Source: Nitrospinota bacterium (lineage in GTDB: Bacteria > Nitrospinota > Nitrospinia > Nitrospinales > JACRGP01). From it: a stretch of DNA of 34,455 bases. The DNA is taken from NCBI GenBank assembly GCA_016217765.1, contig JACRGP010000039.1:1-34455 (forward strand), in the 5' to 3' direction. The notes beneath the pieces were generated by a model, which worked only from the letters and a program-made list of their open reading frames with translations, made no database searches and was not told the origin of the DNA. A program made the position numbers and the translations under genes. Below, piece by piece: positions 23,420 through 31,832 of the stretch. Positions within the stretch are counted from its first letter, which is position 1, and every line of letters begins with the position of its first letter.

Positions 23420-23462
23420 TTGTCGTGCCGCGACAAGTTTGTTTGTTATATTGAGACGACAA
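23420..23462 (+). promoter_or_regulatory. Inverted repeat and -10-like box upstream of leuC
   Basis: TTGTCG-TGCCG-CGACAA (23420-23436) is a perfect 6-bp inverted repeat; a further CGACAA occurs at 23457-23462. A TATATT box lies at 23447-23452, between them, but no consensus -35 is at the proper distance. The arrangement of half-sites around a -10 box would suit an operator controlling leuCD or the divergent radical SAM gene. This is inference from pattern only. Confidence 0.3.
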
Positions 23463-23490
23463 AAATCTTTTTTGGAACAGGAGCGTTTTC

Positions 23491-24786
23491 ATGGGAATGA
23501 CCCTTACCGAGAAAATCCTTTCGGCCCACGCGGGCGGCAAAAGCGTCCGCCCCGGCGACAACGTCTGGGTGGACGTGGACGTCCTGATGACGCACGACGT
23601 GTGCGGGCCGGGAACCATCGGCATTTTCAAACGGCAGTTCGGCAAAAACGCCAGGGTCTGGGACAGGGAAAAGGTGGTGATCATCCCCGACCATTACATT
23701 TTCACCTCCGATCCGCACGCGCGGAGGAACCTCGAAATCCTGAGGGATTTCGTCAAGGAGCAGGGCCTGCCCTATTTTTACGACGCGGGGACCCGGAACT
23801 ATAAAGGCGTCTGCCATCTGGCGCTGGCCCAGGAAGGCCACAACCGGCCGGGAGAGGTCCTGTTCGGCACCGACTCCCATACCTGCACGTCGGGGGCCTT
23901 CGGCATGTTCTCGACCGGCATCGGCAATACCGACGCGGCGTTCATCCTCGGCACGGGGAAACTCTGGGTCAAGGTCCCGGAAACCATGTACTTCGAGTTC
24001 AACGGGACCTTCCCCCCATACATCATGGCGAAAGACATCATCCTGCAGGTCATCGGCGACATCGGCGTCGACGGCGCCACCTACCGGACCATGGAATGGG
24101 GCGGCGACGCGATCGCCAAATTCTCCATGGAGGAACGGATGACCTTGTGCAACATGGCCATCGAGGGGGGCGGCAAGAACGCGGTCATCGAGGCCGACGA
24201 CACCACGCTGAACTACGTCCGGCGGAGGACGCAAAAACCCTATACGGTCCACCGCTCGGACAAGGACGCCAACTATTGCTTCAAGAAAGTCTACAACGCC
24301 GGCGCCATGGAACCCGTCGTCGCCAAGCCCCACTCGCCGGACAACAAGGCCCTTGTCAAGGAATGCCAAGGGGTCAGGCTGGACCGTTCGTATATCGGTT
24401 CCTGCACGGGCGGAAAAATCACCGATTTCAAGGCGGCGGCCCAACTGCTCAAGGGCAAGACCGTGAAGATCGACACCTTCATCGTCCCCGCCACCAAGGA
24501 GGTGGAGGACGACCTGCACAAGGAAAAGATCGGCGGCCAGTCCCTGATGGACATTTTCAAAAACGCGGGCGCCCATCTCGGCCCGCCCTCGTGCGCGGCG
24601 TGCCTGGGAGGCCCCCAGGACACCTTCGGCAGGACCCAGGCGGAGGAAGTGGTCATTTCCACCACCAACCGGAACTTCCCCGGCAGGATGGGGTCGAAAA
24701 AGTCCCAGGTGTACCTGGCCTCGCCCTACACCGCGGCCGCCTCGGCGCTTACGGGACGCATCACCGACCCGCGGGAGTTTCTCTAA
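23491..24786 (+). CDS. leuC: 3-isopropylmalate dehydratase large subunit
   Basis: A 431-residue aconitase-superfamily protein of the shorter, archaeal-like LeuC/HacA length. It contains GTDSHTCTSGAFGMFSTGIG, the first 4Fe-4S cysteine in SYIGSCTGGKITDF and the other two in PPSCAACLGGPQDTF, then TTNRNFPGRMGSKKSQVYLASPYTAAASA. With LeuD it isomerises 2-isopropylmalate to 3-isopropylmalate in leucine synthesis; homologues of this length may also act on homocitrate or citramalate, which the sequence cannot exclude. The start at 23491 has CAGGAG about 8 bp upstream. leuD follows 38 bp downstream. Confidence 0.95.
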   Translation: MGMTLTEKILSAHAGGKSVRPGDNVWVDVDVLMTHDVCGPGTIGIFKRQFGKNARVWDREKVVIIPDHYIFTSDPHARRNLEILRDFVKEQGLPYFYDAGTRNYKGVCHLALAQEGHNRPGEVLFGTDSHTCTSGAFGMFSTGIGNTDAAFILGTGKLWVKVPETMYFEFNGTFPPYIMAKDIILQVIGDIGVDGATYRTMEWGGDAIAKFSMEERMTLCNMAIEGGGKNAVIEADDTTLNYVRRRTQKPYTVHRSDKDANYCFKKVYNAGAMEPVVAKPHSPDNKALVKECQGVRLDRSYIGSCTGGKITDFKAAAQLLKGKTVKIDTFIVPATKEVEDDLHKEKIGGQSLMDIFKNAGAHLGPPSCAACLGGPQDTFGRTQAEEVVISTTNRNFPGRMGSKKSQVYLASPYTAAASALTGRITDPREFL

Positions 24787-24824
24787 ATAAAACCGTTCGC
24801 AACCCACGTGGAGTTTCGTCATAC

Positions 24825-25394
24825 ATGCAAAAAGTCATTGAAGGCAAGGCATACGTCCTCGGCAACAACATCGACACGGACCAGATCATCCCCGCGGAAC
24901 GCCTGGTCTACAGCCTGAGCGACCCGGAGGAAAAAAAGAACTACGGCAGGTACGCCCTCTCCGGCGTCCCGGCGCCCGCCGCCGGCCTGCCGGACGGCAA
25001 CCACGCTTTCGTGAAGGAGGGGGACCGCCGCTCGGAATACGCCATCATCGTCGGCGGAAAAAACTTCGGTTGCGGCTCGTCCAGGGAGCATGCGCCCGCC
25101 TGCCTGCAAATCGCCGGCATCCAGGCCGTGATCGCCGAGTCGTACGCCCGGATTTTCTACCGCAATTCGGTGGACGGAGGGTTCTTCATCCCGCTGGAAA
25201 CGACGACGCCGCTCATCGACGAAATCCGCACGGGCGACCGGCTGTCGGTCGATATAGGGGCCGGGACCGTGACCAACGTTTCGGCAAAAAGGCAATACCC
25301 GCTGAAACCGCTGGGAGACGTCCTCGAAATCCTCGAAGCCGGGACTATCTTCGAATACGCCAAAAAAGCGGGGATGTTGCCGAAGGACTCCTAA
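24825..25394 (+). CDS. leuD: 3-isopropylmalate dehydratase small subunit
   Basis: A 189-residue swivel-domain protein with NNIDTDQIIPAERL at the start, the substrate-specificity loop region (VYSLSDPEEKKNYGRY), GKNFGCGSSREHAP, and YARIFYRNSVDGGFFIP. The length fits the short LeuD type that partners the 430-residue LeuC. GGAG lies about 11 bp before the ATG. Its TAA stop touches the left end of the MITE-like element at 25394, so the transcript's 3' end lies in that hairpin-rich repeat. Confidence 0.95.
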   Translation: MQKVIEGKAYVLGNNIDTDQIIPAERLVYSLSDPEEKKNYGRYALSGVPAPAAGLPDGNHAFVKEGDRRSEYAIIVGGKNFGCGSSREHAPACLQIAGIQAVIAESYARIFYRNSVDGGFFIPLETTTPLIDEIRTGDRLSVDIGAGTVTNVSAKRQYPLKPLGDVLEILEAGTIFEYAKKAGMLPKDS

Positions 25395-25691
25395 GAGCGC
25401 ATAACAAAATGAAATCCCCCATAATTCCCTCCCCCTTGACGGGGGAGGTTAGGTGGGGGTGAAAAGCCGGGCAAGCGCCCGGAGGCGGCGCCGGGTCCAA
25501 CGTCCACGCTGGTCACCCTCCCCCAGCCCCCTCCCCAGCGTGACGCTGGACTCAACAGGCTCGGCTCCGATGGCGAATGGGAGTCATCGGGGGCAATCCG
25601 GGCTTGGCCATCCCGCTCCGGGGCGTTCCCCGGTCAAGGGAGGGGGGTAATTTGAGGGTCAAGCCAAATGGTTCATTTTGTTACGCGCTCT
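25394..25691. repeat. MITE-like mosaic element (298 bp) between leuD and priA
   Basis: The ends AGAGCGCATAACAAAATGAA (25394-25413) and the reverse complement of AGAGCGCGTAACAAAATGAA (25672-25691) match at 19 of 20 positions. The interior contains GGTTAGGTGGGGGTGAAAAG, CCGGGCAAGCGCCCGG, a CCCTCCCCCAGCCCCCTCC arm, then a roughly 150-bp block starting CAGCGTGACGCTGGACTCAA that is nearly identical to the block near 33645. It fills most of the 416-bp gap to priA; no gene is seen in it. Confidence 0.85.
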
Positions 25692-25810
25692 AAACGAGTT
25701 CGGCAATACGTCCTCCCTGGCCCCGGCGTTCACCCCCCCTCTAAAACAATTTGCAACCGGACAAGGGAACTTTGATACAATCGCTCAAAACCTCGTTGGC
25801 TCCCGGCCAG

Positions 25811-28318
25811 ATGAACATCCCCGCCACAAATCCCCAAACCGCGGACGACATCCAAGCGCAAAAACATCCGCCCTTCGCGGCGGTGGCCCTCAACATTCCG
25901 CTGAAAGATACCTTCACGTACGAAATCCCGGAGACCCTCCGCGGCCTGGTCAAAACCGGGATGCGCGTTCTCGTGCCGTTCGGCAGGCGCAAGCTCACGG
26001 GCTACGTCGTGGACTTGCCGCGGAAGCTCGAAAAGAACATACCGCTGAAACCCATCGAGGAACTGCTGGACGCGGAAGCCGCCCTCTCCGAGGAACTCCT
26101 GTCGCTCACGAAATGGATCGCCGGCTACTACCACGCCTCCTGGGGAGAGGCCATCAAGGCGTCGCTCCCCGCCGGGCTGGACGACGAAAGCCATGAACGG
26201 CTCGTCCTGACCGATGAGGGACAGCGCGTGTTGGAGAGCGGTTCGCTCCAGGCCCCCGCCCTGCTGACCCTGCAAACCGTCCGGGACAAAAAGCGGCTGA
26301 CCCTCAAGCAAATCCGGCGGCTCTTGAGGAAAAAATTCAGCTCCGCGGTCCTGGCCCGCTTGAAGAACGAGGGGCTGATAGCCGTCGAGACGGTCATGCG
26401 CAGGAGCCCGGTCAACTACTCCTACGAGAAAACGGCCCGGCTGGTCTCCCCGGCCAAACCCGATGAAGAGGCCGAACGGCTCCTCCGCAGGAGTCCAAAG
26501 CAGAAAGATCTCTACCGGGTCCTTCTGGAGGGGGAGATAAAATTGCCGGACCTCGCCCGCCGTTGCCCGTCCTACGCGGGACCTCTGAAAAATCTTCGGC
26601 AAAAAAGGTTGGCGGAAATCGTCGCCGTGAAAACGCCGCGCCGGATTCAAACCGCGCCCCAGGCCGGAGGAGCCGACGGCCCGTTGCGCTTCTCCCCGGA
26701 CCAGGAACGGGCTTACGGACGGTTGGAGGAAGCGATCTCCGCCTCCGAATATCGCGTCTTCCTTCTGCACGGCGTGACCGGGAGCGGCAAAACGGAAATC
26801 TACATCCGGTGCATCGAACGCGCCCTCCAATTGGGGAAAACCGCCATCATGCTGGTCCCCGAAATCTCGCTCACCCCGCAGACCGCGTCCCGGTTCAAAG
26901 GCCGGTTTGGAGAGCAGGTCGCCATCCTCCATAGCGCGCTATCCAACAACGACCGGTACCAGGAATGGAAAAAAGTCCAGGAGGGGCGCGTTTCGGTCGT
27001 CGTGGGGGCGCGCTCGGCCATCTTCGCCCCGTTCAAGGACCTGGGCGTCGTCATCGTCGACGAGGAGCACGACCCGTCCTACAAGCAGGATTCCAGTCCG
27101 CGCTACCACGCGCGGGACACGGCCATCGTGCGGGCCCGTAGCCAAAAAGCCGTCGTGGTCCTGGGGTCGGCGACGCCTTCCCTCGAATCGCGGCGCAACG
27201 CGGAATCGGGGAAATACGTCTATCTCGCCCTTCCCAGCAGGATCGAGGACCGCCTCCTGCCCATCGTGGAGGTGCGCGACATGCGCGCGGAAAAAACGGA
27301 GAAAAAAAACTTCTCCATCCTCTCCTCCGGCCTCAAGACCGCCATCCGGCTCCGGCTGGAGCGCGGCGAGCAAACCTTTTTGTTCCTCAACCGCCGGGGC
27401 ACGTCCAACTACGTGTTCTGCAAGGAATGCGGTTTCGTCTTCCACTGTCCGCGCTGTAGCGTGACCCTGACCTTCCACGGCTCCCATCACAGCCTGCTGT
27501 GTCATTACTGCGACTTCCGGACGCCGCCTCCGGGAACATGCGCGGAATGCTCCGGCGAAGTCATCCGGTTCGCCGGGTTCGGCACGCAAAAGCTCGAGGA
27601 AGACGTCCGGCGGCTCTTCCCGCAAGCTCGGATCTCCCGGCTCGACCGCGACACCGCCCGCAACCACGCGGACTTCGAAGCCATGTACCGGAGCATGACC
27701 GCGGGCGAAATCGACATCCTGATCGGGACGCAGATGATCGCCAAGGGGCACGACTTCCCGAACGTGACCCTGGTGGGCGTGGTGCACGCCGACTTGTCGC
27801 TCAACATTCCCGACTTCCGGTCGGGCGAACGGTCCTTTCAACTCCTGACCCAGGTGGCGGGCCGCGCGGGACGGGGGAACGTCCCCGGTCAAGTCATCAT
27901 CCAGACGCACAACCCGGAACATTACGTCTTCCAATTCGTGCGCGACCACGATTACGAGAAGTTCTACGAGACCGAGATCGTTTTCCGGAGGAAATTGCAC
28001 TACCCGCCGTTCACCCGCATGGCCCTGCTGGAGGTGGAAAGCGCGGACGAGTCCCTGGCGGCGGACGGCGCGCGAACGCTGAAATCCATTCTGGTCCGCC
28101 AGATCCGTCCCGGCGAGGGGATCGAGCTACTCGGGCCTTCGCGGGCCGTCCTGTACAAGATCAACGACAAATTCCGCTGGCGCCTGATACTGCGTTGCCG
28201 GGACAACCGGCCCCTGCAATCCCTTTTGGAGCAAAGCAAGGGTCTCCCGGATTGGCGGAGGCTGGCCTCGGGAAAAATCAAGCTGACCATCGACGTCGAC
28301 CCCGTAAACCTCCTTTAA
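25811..28318 (+). CDS. priA: Primosomal replication protein N' (PriA helicase)
   Basis: An 835-residue helicase that restarts stalled forks. Order of parts: 3'-DNA-binding domain starting AAVALNIPLKDTFTYEIPETL and GMRVLVPFGRRKLTGYVVDL, a winged-helix region, helicase motif I GVTGSGKTEIYIR, motif Ia LVPEISLTPQT, DEEH box in VIVDEEHDPSYKQDS, YHARD, and LGSATPSLES. Next comes the zinc region with eight cysteines (CKECGFVFHCPRC and CHYC...CAEC), then GTQMIAKGHDFPNVTLVGV and QVAGRAGRG. Conserved domain homology begins about 25 residues in. I chose ATG 25811; a TTG at 25751 would add 20 residues, and neither has a clear ribosome-binding site. Confidence 0.95.
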   Translation: MNIPATNPQTADDIQAQKHPPFAAVALNIPLKDTFTYEIPETLRGLVKTGMRVLVPFGRRKLTGYVVDLPRKLEKNIPLKPIEELLDAEAALSEELLSLTKWIAGYYHASWGEAIKASLPAGLDDESHERLVLTDEGQRVLESGSLQAPALLTLQTVRDKKRLTLKQIRRLLRKKFSSAVLARLKNEGLIAVETVMRRSPVNYSYEKTARLVSPAKPDEEAERLLRRSPKQKDLYRVLLEGEIKLPDLARRCPSYAGPLKNLRQKRLAEIVAVKTPRRIQTAPQAGGADGPLRFSPDQERAYGRLEEAISASEYRVFLLHGVTGSGKTEIYIRCIERALQLGKTAIMLVPEISLTPQTASRFKGRFGEQVAILHSALSNNDRYQEWKKVQEGRVSVVVGARSAIFAPFKDLGVVIVDEEHDPSYKQDSSPRYHARDTAIVRARSQKAVVVLGSATPSLESRRNAESGKYVYLALPSRIEDRLLPIVEVRDMRAEKTEKKNFSILSSGLKTAIRLRLERGEQTFLFLNRRGTSNYVFCKECGFVFHCPRCSVTLTFHGSHHSLLCHYCDFRTPPPGTCAECSGEVIRFAGFGTQKLEEDVRRLFPQARISRLDRDTARNHADFEAMYRSMTAGEIDILIGTQMIAKGHDFPNVTLVGVVHADLSLNIPDFRSGERSFQLLTQVAGRAGRGNVPGQVIIQTHNPEHYVFQFVRDHDYEKFYETEIVFRRKLHYPPFTRMALLEVESADESLAADGARTLKSILVRQIRPGEGIELLGPSRAVLYKINDKFRWRLILRCRDNRPLQSLLEQSKGLPDWRRLASGKIKLTIDVDPVNLL

Positions 28319-28353
28319 AAGAGATTTGAGAAAACTATTTTATGGTCCTTTGG

Positions 28354-28426
28354 CGTCATTCCCGCGCAGGCGGGAATCCAGCGCTTTCAAGGAACTTCTG
28401 GATGCCTCGCTTTCGCGGGCATGACG
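28354..28426. repeat. Large imperfect palindrome of the dRS3-like ATTCCC...GGGAAT type
   Basis: ATTCCCGC-GCAG-GCGGGAAT (28358-28377) is nested in an outer inverted repeat CGTCAT (28354) / ATGACG (28421-28426), with TCCAG and CTGGA between. Such dispersed GTCATTCCCGC...GCGGGAATCCA palindromes occur in many bacterial genomes, for example dRS3 of Neisseria. It is unrelated to the MITE-like family here and lies between priA and the YqaA-like gene. Confidence 0.75.
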
Positions 28427-28522
28427 GCTTTGGCGCAACAATGGACTTTTTCAACGGCCTCTTAAACGCGCAAAAAATCGGCCGCAACCGTCCTTCAATT
28501 CACTTTTTCCGGAAAGGCACAC

Positions 28523-29110
28523 ATGGCGCTTATTAAAAAGCTCTACGACTGGGTCCTGCACTGGTCCGCGACCCCTTACGCGGTACCGGCGTTGTTCATT
28601 TTGTCGTTCGCGGAGTCCTCGTTCTTTCCCATCCCGCCCGACGTGTTGCTGATCGCCATGGCGGTGGCCGTGCCCCGGCGCTCGTTCTATTTCGCGACGG
28701 TATGCTCCGTCGCCTCGGTCGTGGGCGGGATGTTCGGATATCTCCTGGGTTACGGCTTCATGGAAGCGATCGGCGACCGGATCGTCGCTTTCTATCATTT
28801 CCAGGACAAATGGGACAAAATCGGGTTACTATATAAGGACTACGAGGCTTGGGCCGTGGCCATCGCCGGTTTCACGCCGATCCCTTACAAGTTGTTCACC
28901 CTGGCGGCGGGGGCGTTTGAAATCAATTTCCCGATTTTCGTGATCGCCTCCGTACTCAGTCGGTCGGCCCGGTTTTTCCTGGTCGCGGCCCTGATCTACA
29001 AGTTCGGGGCGCCTATAAGATCTTTCATCGAGAAATATTTCAACTTGCTGACCGTCGTATTTTTCGCGTTGTTGATCCTGGGCTTCTACCTGGTCAAATA
29101 CGTTCTCTAA
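28523..29110 (+). CDS. YqaA/DedA-like inner-membrane protein (SNARE-associated/VTT domain)
   Basis: A 195-residue membrane protein with about five hydrophobic segments. The family core is visible: FILSFAESSFFPIPPDVLLIAMAV (the E..fP.iP.D.lL motif), GMFGYLLGYGFMEAIG, and AVAIAGFTPIPYKLFTLAAGAFEINFPIFVIASVLSRSARF (the F.PiP.K..t..aG motif with the conserved R). YqaA and DedA proteins are linked to membrane lipid flipping and envelope homeostasis. The start at 28523 has AAAGG seven bases upstream. cutA follows 13 bp after the stop, so the two are probably co-transcribed. Confidence 0.9.
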   Translation: MALIKKLYDWVLHWSATPYAVPALFILSFAESSFFPIPPDVLLIAMAVAVPRRSFYFATVCSVASVVGGMFGYLLGYGFMEAIGDRIVAFYHFQDKWDKIGLLYKDYEAWAVAIAGFTPIPYKLFTLAAGAFEINFPIFVIASVLSRSARFFLVAALIYKFGAPIRSFIEKYFNLLTVVFFALLILGFYLVKYVL

Positions 29111-29123
29111 CGCGGGAGCCGCC

Positions 29124-29444
29124 ATGAGCGAACACATCGTCGTTCTCATCACCGCCGGATCGGAGGCGGAAGCCGACAAGCTGAGCCGCGGCCTGGTCGA
29201 GGAGAAACTCGCCTTCTGCGTGAACGCCGTGCCCGGGATCAAATCGACCTATTACTGGGAGGGCAGGATCAACGTCGATCCGGAAATCCTTTTGATCGTC
29301 AAAACCCGGAACGATCTGTTTGAGTCCCTGGAAAGCTGGGTCAGGAAAAACCACGGCTACTCCGTCCCCGAAGTGATCGCCCTGCCCATCGTCAAGGGTT
29401 CCGGACCCTACTTGAAGGGGATCGACGACTGGGTGAAACGGTAA
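29124..29444 (+). CDS. cutA: Divalent-cation tolerance protein CutA
   Basis: A 106-residue protein with all CutA1 landmarks: ADKLSRGLVEEKLAFCVNAV (the usual A.CVN), IKSTYYWEGRI, EILLIVKTRNDLFESLESWV, and NHGYSVPEVIALPIVKGS. CutA forms stable trimers resembling PII signalling proteins; the physiological role in metal tolerance is uncertain. The start has GGGAG upstream. It sits 13 bp after the YqaA-like gene and 46 bp before msrP. Confidence 0.96.
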   Translation: MSEHIVVLITAGSEAEADKLSRGLVEEKLAFCVNAVPGIKSTYYWEGRINVDPEILLIVKTRNDLFESLESWVRKNHGYSVPEVIALPIVKGSGPYLKGIDDWVKR

Positions 29445-29490
29445 ACGCGCGTCTCCCGTTACCAAGGGATGAACGCCTGGATCGGCGCTT

Positions 29491-30462
29491 ATGAGCCGCT
29501 TGAACGACCGCAAAGTCCGGAAAATTGCCGGAGGCAAGGCGACCCCCGAATCCGCCTACATGGACCGGAGGCGTTTTCTCAAAGGGGCGGGCATGATCGG
29601 CCTTTACTCCGCGGCCCTGGCGGCGGGTTGCTCTCCGGGAACAAGCGGCCGGGAGGCGGACCTTCCCCTGGAATTGAGCGCGGTCGAAAAAACGGTTTAT
29701 CCCGCCAGACGCAACGACCGGTACTTGTTGGACCGCCCGCTCACCCGGGAGGAGATCGCGGCCCGGTACAACAACTTTTACGAGTTCACCGAAATCAAGG
29801 AAGACGTGCGCGTCCACGCGCAAAAACTGGTCATACGCCCTTGGGCCGTCGAGGTGACGGGACTCGTCCGGCGTCCCAAAACGTTCGACCTGGACGACCT
29901 CCGCAAGACCATGCCCATGGAGGAACGTCTCTACCGCCACCGTTGCGTGGAGGCTTGGGCCATGGCGGTCCCCTGGACCGGGTTCCCCCTGAAAGCCCTG
30001 CTCGACGCAGTCCAGCCGCTTTCCTCCGCGACCCATGTGCGCTTCAAATCCTTCTATAAACCGTTCGCCGCCCAGGGACAGCTCGCCTTCTGGTATCCCT
30101 GGCCTTATACGGAAGGCTTGACCCTCGCCGAAGCCACGAACGAGCTGGCCTTCATGGCCGTCGGCATCTATGGCCACCCGCTTCCGAAACAGCACGGGGC
30201 TCCCGTCCGCCTGGTCGTCCCGTGGAAATACGGGTTCAAAAGCATCAAGTCCGCGGTGCGGATCGAACTGGTCGATTACCGTCCGGCGACGTTCTGGAAT
30301 ACGGCGCAAGGTTTGGAATATGACTTTGCCGCCAACGTCAATCCGACCGTTCCCCACCCGCGCTGGTCCCAGGCACGGGAAAAAACGATCGACACCGGCG
30401 AGACCCGCCCCACCCTGCTCTACAACGGCTATGAGGAATATGTCGGGCGTCTCTACGCCTAA
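29491..30462 (+). CDS. msrP: Protein-methionine-sulfoxide reductase, molybdopterin catalytic subunit
   Basis: A 323-residue YedY/MsrP-type enzyme that repairs oxidised methionines in exported proteins. The N-terminus has a Tat signal (RRRFLKG, residues 26-32) after a 25-residue leader, and the hydrophobic stretch ends LAAGCS, which also fits a lipobox with Cys47, so it may be a lipoprotein. The molybdenum ligand is likely Cys152 in YRHRCVEAWAMAVPW. The C-terminal GFKSIKSAVRIELVD and FWNTAQGLEYDFAANVNPTVPHPRWSQA are the family's typical ending. The usual haem-binding membrane partner MsrQ is not next to it, and no gene in this window resembles it. ATG 29560 (MDRRRF) is a possible shorter start. 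Confidence 0.93.
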   Translation: MSRLNDRKVRKIAGGKATPESAYMDRRRFLKGAGMIGLYSAALAAGCSPGTSGREADLPLELSAVEKTVYPARRNDRYLLDRPLTREEIAARYNNFYEFTEIKEDVRVHAQKLVIRPWAVEVTGLVRRPKTFDLDDLRKTMPMEERLYRHRCVEAWAMAVPWTGFPLKALLDAVQPLSSATHVRFKSFYKPFAAQGQLAFWYPWPYTEGLTLAEATNELAFMAVGIYGHPLPKQHGAPVRLVVPWKYGFKSIKSAVRIELVDYRPATFWNTAQGLEYDFAANVNPTVPHPRWSQAREKTIDTGETRPTLLYNGYEEYVGRLYA

Positions 30463-30540
30463 GTCCCTTGCGCGGACGCGCGGGCGGTCCCGCAACCCGC
30501 CGTTTCCCAACAACTCGTTTTTCAAGGAAAGATAACCGTC

Positions 30541-31392
30541 ATGGCGCTCATCCCTCCTTTTTCGTTCAACTGCGTGGTGGCGATCGGCACGCGGGATTCG
30601 GGCACGTACCCGCGGTGGGTCGGGACCGGGACCCTGATCGGACGCTTTTTTAAAAAACGCGCGGACAATCAGCGGCAATACCACATCTTCATCGTCACCA
30701 ACAAACACGTCGTCGAAGGGCAGAAATCCATCGTGGCGCGGTTCAATCCGCTGGCGACCCAAAAGGCGAAGGATTACGACATCCCGCTCGTGGACCGGTC
30801 CGGAAAGACGCTGTGGAGGGAGCACCCCAGCGAGGCCCTGGACATCGCCGTGATCGGGATCAACGCCGATTTCCTGGCCGAGGAGAACGTGCGTTACGAT
30901 TTTTTCCAGTCGGACAACCACCTGATGCCCATCGCGGAGATGTCCGCGTTGGGGGTGTCGGAGGGGGACTTCGTCTACGTCCTGGGGTTTCCCATGGGGA
31001 TCGTCGATCCCGACAGGCAATATGTGATAGCCCGGTCGGGCATTATCGCCCGCCTCCGCGACGCTTTGGAGGGGCACAAAAAGGACTTCCTCATCGACGC
31101 CTTCATCTTCCCGGGCAACAGCGGCGGCCCGGTCCTCTACAAACCCGAGATCGTCAGTTTGGAGGGCACGAAGTCGGTGGTGAAGCCGGGCCTCATTGGG
31201 ATCGTTTCCGGTTATTTGACGTACAAGGACACGGCGGTAAGCCAGCAGACGGGGCATCCGCGGGTGGTGTTCGAGGAAAACTCGGGCCTGGCGGCCGCGG
31301 TCCCGGTGGATTTCGTCATGGAGGCCATCGAAGCCTGTTTCGCCTCGCTCAACATCAAGGAACGGGATTCCATTCGACCGGCAAATTCCTGA
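30541..31392 (+). CDS. Trypsin-like serine peptidase, apparently cytoplasmic
   Basis: A 283-residue protein with a complete chymotrypsin-fold triad: His56 (FIVTNKHVV), Asp101 (EALDIAVIGI) and Ser194 (FPGNSGGPVL). It lacks a signal peptide, a membrane anchor and a PDZ domain, so it differs from DegP/HtrA proteases. The pattern of VGTGTLIG, YVLGFPMGIV and GIVSGYL matches the stand-alone trypsin-like peptidase family seen in many bacteria, whose substrates are mostly unknown. AAGGAAAG lies about 10 bp upstream of the ATG. It is 78 bp after msrP on the same strand and converges on the cupin gene. Confidence 0.88.
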   Translation: MALIPPFSFNCVVAIGTRDSGTYPRWVGTGTLIGRFFKKRADNQRQYHIFIVTNKHVVEGQKSIVARFNPLATQKAKDYDIPLVDRSGKTLWREHPSEALDIAVIGINADFLAEENVRYDFFQSDNHLMPIAEMSALGVSEGDFVYVLGFPMGIVDPDRQYVIARSGIIARLRDALEGHKKDFLIDAFIFPGNSGGPVLYKPEIVSLEGTKSVVKPGLIGIVSGYLTYKDTAVSQQTGHPRVVFEENSGLAAAVPVDFVMEAIEACFASLNIKERDSIRPANS

Positions 31393-31423
31393 GACCGGGA
31401 ATCCATCCGCCCGGGGAGGCGGG

Positions 31424-31795
31424 TCATTCCGTAAAATAGGCGTCGGAATCGGCGAAGACGGGCGGGCTGTGGAAATTCAGCATCTCCAGCGGCTCATCCT
31501 CGGTGGCGAAGCGGTGGACGGTGTTGGGAGGGACGCGAAAAAAACACCCCGGCTCCAGCGAGAAACTCTTATCGCCCAGTTGGGCGGTACCGGCCCCCGA
31601 CAGGACGTAATACAATTCCTCGCCCCGTTTATGGAAGCTGGGTTTCTTGACCTGGCGGGGTTCCATGCGCACGCGGTAGGCCGAAAACCGGTCGCAGTTC
31701 TCGCGCGGCAGGAGCTGGTCGATGCGGATTCCCTTCAAGACAAAGGTCGAGCCGCCGTCCGGCCCGACAAACACGACTTGTTTCTTGAGGTCCAT
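31424..31795 (-). CDS. Cupin-domain protein
   Basis: A 123-residue single-domain cupin. Motif 1 appears as SFHKRGEELYYVLSGAGTAQLG and motif 2 as CFFRVPPNTVHRFATEDEPLEML. In motif 1 the second metal-binding histidine of H-x-H is Arg here, so metal binding may be weakened, while the Glu and the motif 2 His are present. The function may be in binding a small molecule or an isomerase-type reaction; not assignable. It lies 37 bp downstream of the deoxyhypusine-synthase-like gene and is probably the last gene of the bcp operon. Confidence 0.85.
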   Translation of the reverse strand: MDLKKQVVFVGPDGGSTFVLKGIRIDQLLPRENCDRFSAYRVRMEPRQVKKPSFHKRGEELYYVLSGAGTAQLGDKSFSLEPGCFFRVPPNTVHRFATEDEPLEMLNFHSPPVFADSDAYFTE

Positions 31796-31832
31796 AGCGC
31801 GCGGCGGCGAAGAGGGGCCGCTCCTCTCCGGC

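Noticed and set aside
31388-31424. Terminator between the protease and cupin genes (CCGCC-CGGGGA-GGCGG)
   Set aside because: Only a 5-bp stem and no T run on either strand.
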